Of a stretch of 64,000 nt of DNA, positions 51,436-61,026 are shown piece after piece. Source of the DNA: Globisporangium splendens. Its lineage: Eukaryota > Oomycota > Peronosporomycetes > Pythiales > Pythiaceae. The notes under the pieces were generated by a model that searched no databases, was not told the DNA's origin, and worked only from the letters and a program-made list of their open reading frames with translations. The position numbers were made by a program, and so were the translations under genes. Location: the NCBI GenBank assembly GCA_006386115.1, contig VFIW01000081.1:62001-126000 (forward strand), given 5' to 3'. Each line of letters starts with the position of its first letter. The first letter of the stretch is position 1.

Positions 51436-54400
51436 TTACTTAGTTTGCATGCGCTGCAGGCGTTCCTGGATGATCTGCAGCTTGCGCGCAGCACTCGTCG
51501 GCGTCGACATGCTGTCGTTCTCCATATCACCGTTAGAGGAAGCTGTCGTCATATTCAATGGCGGTGGTCTCATCTGCTGTCGCTGCCCTGAAATCCGCGG
51601 CGATTCTGAAGCACTGCTATTGCTGCTGCTGCTGCTATTGCGTCTCTGCATTGCCCACGAAGACGTTGAGGTGGACGACATGGCGCCAAGGGACGTGCGT
51701 CGTCGCAAGGAGGACGCATCGGCAAACTGCACGTGGATCTTCATCTCCCAGCACGTGTCGGCGCCAACTCCGTCGCGCTGGTCGACTGCAGCTGCCGGTC
51801 TCCTTCGCGTGAACACGCGCACGTAGAGCGCGCGATTGCGCTTGAGGATTGGGATGAGCAGCATCAGGAACGCCTGCTTCACCTCCACGGTCATGCTGGA
51901 GAGCTCGAGCGTGCTGCCTTCGCGCAGCAAGACGTCATTCTCACTCAATAGACTACTTGGCGTGACCACTTCCATGCGTTCGAGCCACTGCTGCGCGGCC
52001 ATGCGCTTGCGGGAGTCGACGTTCCAGCTCTGCAGCACGAGACTCGCCTCGCGCGACGCGATACCAAACGGCGGCGACGGCATCGCATCCTGCTCGTCGT
52101 CGCTGCATTCGTACCAATGAGACAGCAAATCGAGGACCTGGCGGTGCACGCGGCGCGCTTGCTTGAGGTACATTGTCGACTGCACACTGCGACGCAATTG
52201 AATCGCGAACCGTAGAAACGCCACGAGTTCCTGCGTGAGATGCTTCCCATTATCATTAGCAGAAGGATGCTGCAGACTCAGTGCGTCGAGAGCCCGGAAA
52301 TTGGTCTCACACAGCACGAATGCTGTATCCAAATAGAACGCAAACGCCTGCAATTGCGGCAGGAAATGCGCCAGATCGTGGACCTTGCGCTGGATAAACT
52401 TCCAGACCTTGGAGTGCGAATCTCGTTCATTGTTGATCACGGCAAAGCCGTCAAACTCGGCTTCGTCAGCGCTGGGCTTCTTGTCTTCGAGCTGCATCAG
52501 TTGCGATTCCAGCACACTCTGTCGGTATTCTGCCAACTCCTGTGCTTCTGTGGTTTGCTGATTTACGATAATCAACTCGTCTTCGCGCTGCTTGATCGAC
52601 TGCTTGATCTGCCGCAGTTCCTGCAACAGCGCCTTCTTCTCCATACTCGATACCTTGAGCAGCTTCTCGTGGTGACTTTCCGTGGCTGCGAGGGTTTCTG
52701 CGTGCTTCGCCACGAGAGATTGCTCTCGTTGCGTCCATTCGTTCGCATGAACAAGCTTCATGGCTTTCATTTCGTGCTCCAGCTTCGTTTGCACTGCGTC
52801 TACCTGATGACTCAAGTGCTCTTTCTCGCTCTCCAATTTGCGAATTTGCCCCTGGAACAGCGTCTGCTGCTCCGTGTGGGACATTTGAACGCATTCTTTC
52901 TCTTCGGCGGCTTGTCGCTTCGTCTCGTCCATCTCAACCTTCAAATGAGTATATCTAGTCTCAAGTTGCGCATATCGGTCCACGAGCACGGCGTGCGCGG
53001 CTTTAACATCCTCCAGATCGCGTTTCATGGCATCCACGTGCGCATCATGCTCGTCTTGGATCTTCTTCAATGCGTCGCTAAGACGCTGCGGCCATTCATC
53101 CTCCTGCTGCTGCAGAGTCTCCAGTTGAGACCGCAAGGCATCAAGCTCGCCGCCATGAACTCGAATGGTTTCCTGCAAATTCTGGCAACGCGATGCTTCA
53201 GCCTCCAGCTCAACCTTGAACCTCGCGATCTCGTCCTCTTTATCCTGCAACTGCTTCTCCAAGAACTCAACTTGATGGTTCAACGCATCAGCTTTGGTCC
53301 CATAGTCGTCGACTGCTGCTGCTTTCTCTAGTTTCATAGTCTCCACATCTCGCTCGAGCATTTCCTTCGCCGCTTCTAGACTTTTCTTTTCTGTTTCAAA
53401 CAGGGCGAGTCGTTCCTTTGTCAGCGCGCTGCTTTCTCTCAGCTCTCCAATCGTTCTCTCGGCTTCTTTCGCGGATCCTTGTAGCTCTTGCAACTCGGCG
53501 ACCATCTTCTCATAGTCGCTAGGCTGCGTGTTTTCCTGCAGCTTAAGCAATTCCAGATTCATCATCGCGAGTTGCTCTTCTTTCTCAGTCAGCTGCTGCT
53601 GGAGAATCGCATTCGTTTGCAGCAACGCCTCCGTTGACGAGTGTTCATTGCCATCAGCGACATGGCGCTCATGGGCTTCCTTTGCCTGCACCGATGCTTG
53701 TCGTTCGGCTTCCAGCGCCTCCCGGATCGCTTCAATCTCGCGTAGTTTAGCCTCAACCGCAGTCAACTCTTGCTGATCTGCCTCGTCCTTCTCAGGTGAA
53801 CGCTGTGTCTCGACTGGTTTATCTTCATCTCCCTCCAATGCCGTCGTGTGCTGCGCGTCTCGCGGCTCGTTCTGTTTGATCAACTCCAACTCGGTGACCA
53901 GAAAGTCGTACTTCTCCTCGATAAACTGTTTCTCGTACTCGACGTCCATGGCGTGAGCCTGCGCTTTCGCGACGCGCTCACCCATTTCCTCCAATTGCAG
54001 ACACAATTCGTCGCGCTCCTGTGCGAACTCGGCCTGCAGCGCGAGCATCGCCGACGTCTGCTCGTCCAGTTTCGACTTCAGCGTGTACAGATTCGTGAGC
54101 AGCTCGAGCTTCTCGCGCACCATGGCCTCCACGACGGCGGCCGACGCGTCTTCGATGTCCTTCTCCTCGAGTCCGTGCACAAGCGCTCTATTGTCGTCGT
54201 CGTGGCGCGCTGGACTCGCATTGGAATCGTTATCGTCCTCTTGCTCCGTCTCGACCGTGTGCTCGCTTCCGCAGTGGTCCTGGTTGCTACTTCGGCTTCT
54301 TGTCTTCGCGGCTCTGTGGCGATCAGTGCCCGCAGGATCTTGCTCTTCCGGCTCCTCATGCTGATTCGACTCGCGCTCTTGATCAGCGGCATTATCATGC

Positions 54401-54717
54401 TCTTTCCTTGGTGTCTTGTGCTGCATTTGCTGCTCATTACGCTGTATCAATGCCGCGTTCTGCGCCTTCAGCGCGTCATTCTCGCGCACCACGACTGCAT
54501 ATTTCTCCTGTAGCTCCTGGAATCGCACGCGCATATCTTCATTCTGCATCAGCGCGTGCTCGTCCAAGGCGCTTGAATGATCGTGCTGTTGCTGTTCTTG
54601 TTGCTCTGTGAGTGCCGTGAGCTGGTCGTGGAGCGCGCGCTTCTCCTTCTTCGTGCGCGCCAGGTCCGCGCGCAGCAGCGTCAGCGCCTTGTACGCGTCG
54701 CGCAGATCCTTGTCCAT
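51436..54717 (-). CDS. Long coiled-coil protein of unknown function
   Basis: 1,093 residues, ATG start, one exon. Almost continuous heptad-rich, Glu/Lys/Gln/Leu-rich coiled coil covers residues 1-90 and 180-720, broken near 90-170 by a polar insert (EEQDPAGTDRHRAAKTRSR). The last third is different: an Asp/Ser/Trp-containing globular part (about 740-980; FDGFAVINNERDSHSKVWKF..., VHRQVLDLLSHWYE, LVLQSWNVDSRKRMAAQQWLERM, VKQAFLMLLIPILKRNR) and a low-complexity Ser/Pro-rich end with a final short coil. The mix of long coil and C-terminal helical domain is seen in tethers and cytoskeletal linkers, but I do not recognise the family and give no function. Confidence 0.75.
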   Translation of the reverse strand: MDKDLRDAYKALTLLRADLARTKKEKRALHDQLTALTEQQEQQQHDHSSALDEHALMQNEDMRVRFQELQEKYAVVVRENDALKAQNAALIQRNEQQMQHKTPRKEHDNAADQERESNQHEEPEEQDPAGTDRHRAAKTRSRSSNQDHCGSEHTVETEQEDDNDSNASPARHDDDNRALVHGLEEKDIEDASAAVVEAMVREKLELLTNLYTLKSKLDEQTSAMLALQAEFAQERDELCLQLEEMGERVAKAQAHAMDVEYEKQFIEEKYDFLVTELELIKQNEPRDAQHTTALEGDEDKPVETQRSPEKDEADQQELTAVEAKLREIEAIREALEAERQASVQAKEAHERHVADGNEHSSTEALLQTNAILQQQLTEKEEQLAMMNLELLKLQENTQPSDYEKMVAELQELQGSAKEAERTIGELRESSALTKERLALFETEKKSLEAAKEMLERDVETMKLEKAAAVDDYGTKADALNHQVEFLEKQLQDKEDEIARFKVELEAEASRCQNLQETIRVHGGELDALRSQLETLQQQEDEWPQRLSDALKKIQDEHDAHVDAMKRDLEDVKAAHAVLVDRYAQLETRYTHLKVEMDETKRQAAEEKECVQMSHTEQQTLFQGQIRKLESEKEHLSHQVDAVQTKLEHEMKAMKLVHANEWTQREQSLVAKHAETLAATESHHEKLLKVSSMEKKALLQELRQIKQSIKQREDELIIVNQQTTEAQELAEYRQSVLESQLMQLEDKKPSADEAEFDGFAVINNERDSHSKVWKFIQRKVHDLAHFLPQLQAFAFYLDTAFVLCETNFRALDALSLQHPSANDNGKHLTQELVAFLRFAIQLRRSVQSTMYLKQARRVHRQVLDLLSHWYECSDDEQDAMPSPPFGIASREASLVLQSWNVDSRKRMAAQQWLERMEVVTPSSLLSENDVLLREGSTLELSSMTVEVKQAFLMLLIPILKRNRALYVRVFTRRRPAAAVDQRDGVGADTCWEMKIHVQFADASSLRRRTSLGAMSSTSTSSWAMQRRNSSSSSNSSASESPRISGQRQQMRPPPLNMTTASSNGDMENDSMSTPTSAARKLQIIQERLQRMQTK

Positions 54718-55718
54718 CGCTTCGCGCTTCCCAGTCCTGCTGTCGTGAACAAATGGACACCAGCAGCTGCTTCGTTTGGGGGCTTTCGAGTTTTTGTTGC
54801 CGGTGATGTCGTTGTTTTCTGTTTTTCTTCCAAGTTTGCTGCGAGATACCTCGCAACCCCTCTAGCTAGCGTCCTTCTCAAATGTAACAGAATATCGCAT
54901 TCGAAGGGAGAAGAACATGTTGACTCTCATAATTCAACACAGTTCGACTGTAAATGCCAATATATTCATTCTAAACAGTGCTTTGAATAAAGGGTTTTAC
55001 AGTTGCGTGCGGATCTTTGCTCTGGGGTAATGGCACTAAACCGAGGGAGCAGGCGGAATCAATGCAAAATGGCACACAGCGCAAATGGCGAGATTGTCGA
55101 GATGATGCAAACCTGTAGATGACGGCAATCTATTAGGTGCTCCATCCACTATGGAGCCTTGAGGTATATGGACATGCGAGTGGCGTATCGTGAGCCGGCA
55201 GCCAGCAACGTGGTGAGGAGACAGCAGTGCGCAACTTGCTTCCAGATGCCTGGAGCCAAATCGCTCTCCAACAAACGACGAAGTGAAATGACACAAGCAG
55301 AATGCACCATGCATGGATGGGTACACTGGTGACTCCTATTGCCCTTTGCAACTACAGTATAAATCCTAAATGCTATGTGAACCTCTGCGTACACCAAGCA
55401 ACCACAGATGATTGCTATGTGTTCTTCAAATTAGGACGTATATTGGTTTCTATCACTTCCAAAGCTCCACCCTTTTCGCTGCACAGGATCCCATTGGCAA
55501 ACACAGGCAAGGAAAAAAGAAGCTGCAGGCGTGAAACAAAGAGCTCGTTTTCCGATTTATTCGCTTAGAGAGAGCCCCAACAGCGGAGCTGGCGGGTGGC
55601 CACACTGGTATTTCAGCTTCCGTCGTCATCTTCATCGCCATCACTGCCGCAGGTGCCCCGTTCTAAATGATTAAAAACCGTGTATTTGGATGCCTCTTAA
55701 TGACCCGCACACATGGAC
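54718..55718. other. Intergenic region upstream of the coiled-coil gene
   Basis: About 1 kb holds the promoter of the coiled-coil gene (minus strand, left end) and the 3' flank of RPL14 (right end). No gene or repeat is recognised in between. Confidence 0.5.
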
Positions 55719-56649
55719 TTAGTTCTTGCGGGACGCAGCGATGGTCTTCTTGATAAGAGCCGACTTCTGCTTGCGCGCGATCATGGTCTTGAAGCGGTCG
55801 AAGTCGTTCAACTCAGCACGGGTCTTCTTGTTGGCGATCTTCTTGGCCCAGGTCGTGGAGTTCCATTTCTCGACCGTGTTGTCGGCGGCGAGCGCCTTCT
55901 TCAAGGTCTTCTCACGAGCCTGACGAGGGATCTTGACCGTGAGGTCGGTCAAAGCGAGACGCTTGAACGAGATCACCTGACGGTTGACGCCAGTGACGGA
56001 GAATGGGCCGTCGATCAAGGCCTTGTTCTCATCGACGACGTCGATGATGGTGGCGATCTTTCCGGAGTCTGGTCCGTAGTTGACCAGGGCGACACGGCCA
56101 ATCGAAACAAATCGGGTGAAAGTCTAACTCACACCACATTTACAAAACACAACGTTAGCACATCCGGCGCCATTTTCGATCGCCAGTCTCTCACACAAGG
56201 CTTTCTAGCGTGTGCTGTGTGCATGATCGGGTGGAGGGAGAATCAGAAATTGCCTGCATGGAAAAAAAAACGCTCTCCATAGGTCGACCAAATGCGAGCT
56301 CGACATTCACTTGTTTCCTGCATTCGCGTGCCTCGATTTGCATGGCGCCATCGCCGTCCGCTCAGTAGACTCACTCTCTGATATTGGTCTGGTGCTGCTG
56401 GCGTTAATATAAGAGCGCTCGTCTGGAAATATCCACGAAGACCGCGTACTTCTCTCCCTATCGCACTCGATCGGTTCGCGCAGCTGGTCGTGTCGGCAGC
56501 AGATCCTGTTCCTCATCGACGTCTGGTCCCCCTCTGCTCTTCTCCGTTGAGTCGCTCCCATTTAACAGATCCCTCCATCTCCCCAACACACGCACACAGA
56601 CACATGCACGCACACACGCAGCGCCGCGTCTCTGCATGCCACTCACCAT
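55719..56649 (-). CDS. RPL14: 60S ribosomal protein L14 (eL14), intron directly after the start codon
   Basis: 135 residues from two exons: the ATG alone at 56647-56649, then a 523-bp intron (GTGAGT...GTTAG, with a CTAAC branch-point-like motif about 30 bases before the acceptor), and 55719-56123. The protein starts M-TFTRFVSIGRVALVNYGPDSGK and continues with the eL14 landmarks IIDVVDENKALIDGP, RQ-x-x-x-FKRLALTDLTVKIP, WAKKI and DFDRFK, then a basic tail. eL14 is a large-subunit protein. An ATG inside the intron near 56172 (followed by GCGCCGGAT) would need a 38-bp intron whose branch point lies at its own 5' end, so I reject it. The start codon faces RPL5, divergent, 451 bp away. Confidence 0.88.
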
Positions 56650-57100
56650 TATTCTAGGAAAACGCCAAACGAACTAATGCCTTTGCGTGCAGCTTTTGCT
56701 GCCCGCAGCCACAGCGCCAGCCAATCCCGACCAGCGCCACCCTTACGAACCAGTCATCCTTCCCCTTCCCCTCTTCTCTCTCTTTCCACCAATACTATCC
56801 ATTGTCTTGCAATTTACCGTCATATAATTGGCTGAAATAAAACCTCTTCTGATGCCACCAATCAAAACCCTTTGTAGCTGCTCAACACTGCACGAGAAAC
56901 GCCTGTTCATCTACCCTACACAATCAGTGCACAAAAACCCGCATATACACATTTGTATTTGATTCTGCGTGGTAGGCGGTTAAGTGCGAGCTCTGTCCTC
57001 CGCCAGCGAAAAGTGTGTGGCTCGGCATGAAAGCGCATGGCTGGCGAAGGCGAGCAGTTAGTTTAGATTCTTTCAAAGACCCCTCTCCCCACTAGGAACC
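56650..57100. promoter_or_regulatory. Divergent promoter of RPL14 and RPL5
   Basis: Contains CCAAT-type elements (CCACCAATAC near 56787, AATTGGCT near 56826, CCACCAATCA near 56856) and a CA-rich tract just inside RPL14 intron territory. CCCCACTAG just before the RPL5 ATG looks like a splice acceptor, so RPL5 may have an intron in its leader. Confidence 0.45.
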
Positions 57101-58006
57101 ATGGCTTTCGTCAAGGTCAGCAAGAACAAAGCCTACTTCAAGCGCTACCAAGTCAAGTACCGTCGCCGCCGCGAGGGCAAGACGGACTACCGTGCGCGCA
57201 AGCGTCTCATCACGCAAGACAAGAACAAGTACAACTCGCCAAAGTACCGCCTTGTTGTGCGTATCACCAACAAGACCGTGATCTGCCAGATCGCGTACGC
57301 CGAGATCGATGGTGACAAGATCCTCGCGCAGGCCACGTCGGCCGAGTTGCCACGCTACGGTCTGACCGTCGGCCTCAAGAACTACGCCGCGGCGTACGCG
57401 ACGGGTCTGCTTGTGGGTCGCCGTGTGTTGGCGAAGCTTGGTCTCGACGAGGACTACGAGGGCAACACCGAGGTCGATGGCGAGATCGTCAAGACCGAGT
57501 CGAACGGTCGCACGTACTTCGTGGAGGAAGTCGCCGACGAGAAGCGCCCATTCCGCTGCTACTTGGACGTGGGTCTCCGCACCACGACCACGGGTAACCG
57601 TGTGTTCGGTGCGCTCAAGGGTGCCGCGGATGCCGGTCTCGACATCCCGCACTCGGAGAAGCGTTTCCCAGGTTACAACCGTGACGACAAGTCGTACGAT
57701 GCCGAAGTGCACCGTGACCGCATCTTCGGTGTCCACGTTGGTGACCACATGAAGGAGCTCGAGGAAGACGATCCCGAGATGCTTGCCGCCCACTACGCGT
57801 CGTACCAGGCTGCGGGCATCGGCGGTGATGACATCGAGGACTTGTTGACGAAGGTGCACGAAGCCATCCGTGAGGACCCATCGCCAGCGCCAAAGTCGAG
57901 CTACGTGCCAGACAAGAAGTACAAGAAGCCAAGCAAGCGCTCGCGCCAGCAGCGCCAGGCGCGTGTGGCCCAGAAGAAGGCTTACGCTGCCTCGCAGAAC
58001 CAGTAG
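57101..58006 (+). CDS. RPL5: 60S ribosomal protein L5 (uL18)
   Basis: 301 residues, ATG in strong context (GAACCATGG). uL18 binds 5S rRNA together with RPL11 in the central protuberance. Landmarks: [36 protein letters not shown] start, [68 protein letters not shown], and the basic [15 protein letters not shown] tail. Length and order match the family. A polypyrimidine-AG (CTCTCCCCACTAG) lies six bases upstream of the start, so an intron in the 5' leader is possible. The genes of its assembly partner RPL11 and of RPL14 lie in the same window. Confidence 0.96.
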   Translation: MAFVKVSKNKAYFKRYQVKYRRRREGKTDYRARKRLITQDKNKYNSPKYRLVVRITNKTVICQIAYAEIDGDKILAQATSAELPRYGLTVGLKNYAAAYATGLLVGRRVLAKLGLDEDYEGNTEVDGEIVKTESNGRTYFVEEVADEKRPFRCYLDVGLRTTTTGNRVFGALKGAADAGLDIPHSEKRFPGYNRDDKSYDAEVHRDRIFGVHVGDHMKELEEDDPEMLAAHYASYQAAGIGGDDIEDLLTKVHEAIREDPSPAPKSSYVPDKKYKKPSKRSRQQRQARVAQKKAYAASQNQ

Positions 58007-58424
58007 ATGCAGCATTTTCGCTGTGTTTAAGGCGGTTCCGCGGCTTTGTTCTTCTTTTCACGCCCTATTTCGGGGTTAAGCTCCGCTCTGTGGATCTAAA
58101 ATGAAAGCTAAACACCCATATTCTCATTAATCCTGTCTGTGCTCCTTTGTTGTTCTGTATTGCATTTGACAGTGTGCTGTAGCATGTGGTAATGGCCTTG
58201 AACACTCCATATTCAGCATTATTCCCATACAAGTTGCTCATACCGCTTGATAAAGACCCAAGTGCGCGTCATGTCGTCTCCATTTTCATGCATTTTCGCA
58301 GCTCTTCGAAAGCAAAACCTATCAAATAGCATATCGTATTTAGTGGATCTATACAAACATCAAGTGTAGCTTCATAAACAGTGTGCACAAACCAAAGGCA
58401 TTCGCATCAAGCAACCAAGCCACC
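58007..58424. other. Intergenic spacer between RPL5 and the NSRP1-like gene
   Basis: Contains an initiator-like CCATTTT near 58280 and a GCATTTTCGCAG motif soon after. Nothing else. Confidence 0.45.
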
Positions 58425-59536
58425 ATGTCGTTCTCCATGAAGCTGCCGGCCAAGAAGAAGGACGGCGGCGGCAAGCAGTACGGACTCATCCTGCCCAAGA
58501 AGGACGCGAAGAAGGTGCGTATACACATATACACCCTACACACACACACAGCGTCTCTCTATCTTTATAAACACACGCATGTTTGTGGCTGTTGTAGGAG
58601 CTCAAGACGGGCTTTAACGTCTTCGCCAGCGCCAGCAGCGAACAAGAGCGACTAAGTAACGCTCCCGAGAGCAGCAATGAAGCCGCGATGAGACGCCGAG
58701 TCGGCGAGGAGGCCGCGCGTAGTTTCCACCAGAGCCACGTGGCGCAGACGCACGCGAGTGCGCTGGCGGAGGATCCGTCGGTGTTTGACTACGACGGTGT
58801 GTACGACGAGATCACGAGCGCGCGGCAAGACAAGGCATCGAAGCGCAAGGCGCAGCGCGAGGCTGAGAAGAAGCAGTCGAAATACATCGGGACGCTGTTG
58901 GAGAAGGCCAAGATCCGCGAGATCGAGAACGAGCGCATCCGCGACAAGCGGCTGCTGAACGAGCGCAAGGCCGACGACGCGCTCTACGAGGGCAAGGACA
59001 AGTTCATCTCGGCGTCCTACAAAAAATACCTCATGGAGCGCAAGAAGTGGGACGACGAGGACGCGCGGCTCGATGCCATCGAAGAAGCTGAGGACGTCAC
59101 CAAGCGTGGCGAGCGCGGCATGGCCGACTTTTACGCGAACCTGCTCAACAACAACATCGCCATGGGTGGCAACGCGTCCGCGCTCGCGAAGAGCGCATAT
59201 ACTGCGGGGCGGAGCAAGGCAGATGAGAGAGACGATAGTGACAATGATAGGGACAAGGAGCAAGCAAGCAGCAAGCAGGATGACGAGAGACGACGTAGAG
59301 AGAAGCACGAGCGACGAGATGACGAGGAAGAAGGAGAGAAGACAGAGAAGACAGAGAAGAAACGCCGTCGACCGGAAGAAGACGAGGTTAATGAGCTGCA
59401 TGCGACGAAGAAGAGCGCGCCTGTCACTGAGGCAGTGACCGCGCCTGCGCCAAGCAAAGACGAAGTGATTTCCGCGGCAAAAGCGCGGTTCCTGGCGCGA
59501 AAAGCGATGCGCGCGGCGGCAAACACCACTTCATAA
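58425..59536 (+). CDS. NSRP1: NSRP1-like nuclear speckle splicing regulator (DUF2040), one intron
   Basis: 342 residues from exons 58425-58514 and 58598-59536, joined across an 83-bp intron (GTGCGT...TTGTAG). The start MSFSMKLPAKKK and the spliced KKDAKKELKTGF fit the family's short GLI/LP-rich N-terminus with KKF/G-type repeats. The conserved N-terminal domain is clear: EDPSVFDYDGVYDEI followed by a KAQREAEKKQSKYIGTLLEKAKIRE helix and DKFISASYKKYLMERKKW. The C-terminal third is Arg/Lys/Glu/Asp-rich and low-complexity, like the RS-type tails of splicing factors, which suits a nuclear speckle protein. The family modulates alternative splicing; direct function here is inferred from homology. 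Confidence 0.85.
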
Positions 59537-59889
59537 GCAGCCATTTTTCATGTGAAAAGCAAGGAGATTTGCAATAGATAAAGAATGGAAATGGTTTTGT
59601 TTGTTAATGGTTGTATTCATAATAATAATCGCTTTTTTCTTCGGATGTCGTGAGGAGCGCAAGCAACTACATGCCAACAGAACTAGACGGCGCGTATCGA
59701 GAAGAGAGAGAGAGACGACACTTACTACTGGGGGAGAACGCTGGGCATATGGGGAAACGGCGCGAGGACTTGGGGACGGAACGTGTGAGCATTAGGATGC
59801 TGTAGTTGGATATGTGCTGGATGCGGGGGTTGCTGGAATAAATATAATGGAGCGACAGGGTCCGATGGACTGACTGGCAATGGAGCGCG
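59537..59889. other. Convergent 3' spacer between the NSRP1-like and homeobox genes
   Basis: Probable 3' untranslated regions on both strands; no other feature seen. Confidence 0.5.
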
Positions 59890-61026
59890 CTAGTGAACCG
59901 ACTGGTACTGCTGGTAGAGTCCGATCAGCGACGTCGCCGCGAGGATCTCCGACTCCTGGAAGCGCGCCACGTTCGTCGGCGACGAGGACGACGACTTGGA
60001 GGATGAAGAGGCAGAGGTCATGGCGGCGCGCTCGGTCAGCGCAAGGCGCAGTTCGTGACTCAGTTGGTTCGCGATCGTCGCGCGCGCGTCCTCTTCTTTG
60101 GCAGCCGTCGCGTCCTTTTGTGCTTTCTTGCGCGCGCTCGTGCTCAGTTTCTTGCGCTTGGACACTGCGGCTTCTTGTTGCTCATTGGCGACGCTGCTAC
60201 AGCTGCTACTGCTTGACTCATCGGCCGACGGCAGCGACGCCTCCATGTCCGACCACGCGCGCTTGAGCGGCGAGGACACCTGGCTCGGTCGCTCGGGCGA
60301 CGACGGCGGCGACGGCGACACCAGGTGCTGCAGGTTCGCGGGTACGTCCAGCTTGTTGCCGCGCGGTCCGCCGCGTCCGGTCGACAGGAAGTTCTTGACC
60401 TCGACACCCGACTGACGCAGCACGGGCTGCCAGAGCCGCTTGCGCGCGTTCGTAAACCAGTTTGAGAGCTGCTTGACTTCGATGCCGGCTTCGCTCGCCA
60501 GTTCCTCCTTCTCCTCTTCGCTCGGGTACGGGTGCGCAAAGTGCTCGGGCGAAAACATCCACGCCTTGAGCACGTTCTTGGCCTCAGGGTTCAGCGTGCC
60601 GCGGCGCGTGCCTTTCTTGCGGCGCTTCGCGTCGTCGTCTTCCATCGCAGACGCTGCCGCCGCCAGTTGGAGCGCGGTGTGCGACGGCGGCGTCTTGTCG
60701 GTCGGTGACGTCTCGGGACAGAATGCCGCGAGCCCCGGCATGAAGTGCGGCGTCTCGCACTGCGGCGACAGCTGCAGACTCTTCTTGCTGAGCTCTTCGA
60801 GCGACGGCGACAGCTTGTGGCCGCTGCCATTGCTCTCGAACGGCAGCGCGAACGACGGCAGGCGCAGGTCCTGCGCGCGGCGCTGCGCGATGGCGAAGTG
60901 CAGCCCCGGGAGCTTCGACATGGTGGGCGACGTCACGGGCATCGCGCCCGGTCGCGTGCCCGTCAGGAGCGGCGACGCCAGCATATCCACGTCGCCTTCC
61001 GCATTATGAGCGCGCGGACTGTTCAT
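59890..61026 (-). CDS. TALE-class homeodomain protein
   Basis: 378 residues from the ATG at 61026; the frame is open upstream, but that part has no conserved sequence. A homeodomain at about residues 139-205 has the TALE three-residue extension (HPYPSEEEKEEL) and the recognition helix LSNWFTNARKRLW. The rest is low-complexity: Ser/Pro-rich N-terminus (residues 1-130), then SPSPPSSPERP and acidic/Ser-rich stretches with a KRKKLSTSARKKAQKD basic cluster that may serve as nuclear signal. It should be a sequence-specific DNA-binding transcription factor in the nucleus. TALE proteins occur across eukaryotes and in oomycetes are little studied. The region upstream carries repeated GGGTTACGTTT motifs. 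Confidence 0.88.
   Translation of the reverse strand: MNSPRAHNAEGDVDMLASPLLTGTRPGAMPVTSPTMSKLPGLHFAIAQRRAQDLRLPSFALPFESNGSGHKLSPSLEELSKKSLQLSPQCETPHFMPGLAAFCPETSPTDKTPPSHTALQLAAAASAMEDDDAKRRKKGTRRGTLNPEAKNVLKAWMFSPEHFAHPYPSEEEKEELASEAGIEVKQLSNWFTNARKRLWQPVLRQSGVEVKNFLSTGRGGPRGNKLDVPANLQHLVSPSPPSSPERPSQVSSPLKRAWSDMEASLPSADESSSSSCSSVANEQQEAAVSKRKKLSTSARKKAQKDATAAKEEDARATIANQLSHELRLALTERAAMTSASSSSKSSSSSPTNVARFQESEILAATSLIGLYQQYQSVH

Noticed and set aside
56124..56175. 38-bp intron alternative for RPL14 with start ATGGCGCCGGAT
   Set aside because: The intron would be too short and its branch-point motif would lie right at the 5' end; the ATG|GTGAGT exon at 56647-56649 fits better.
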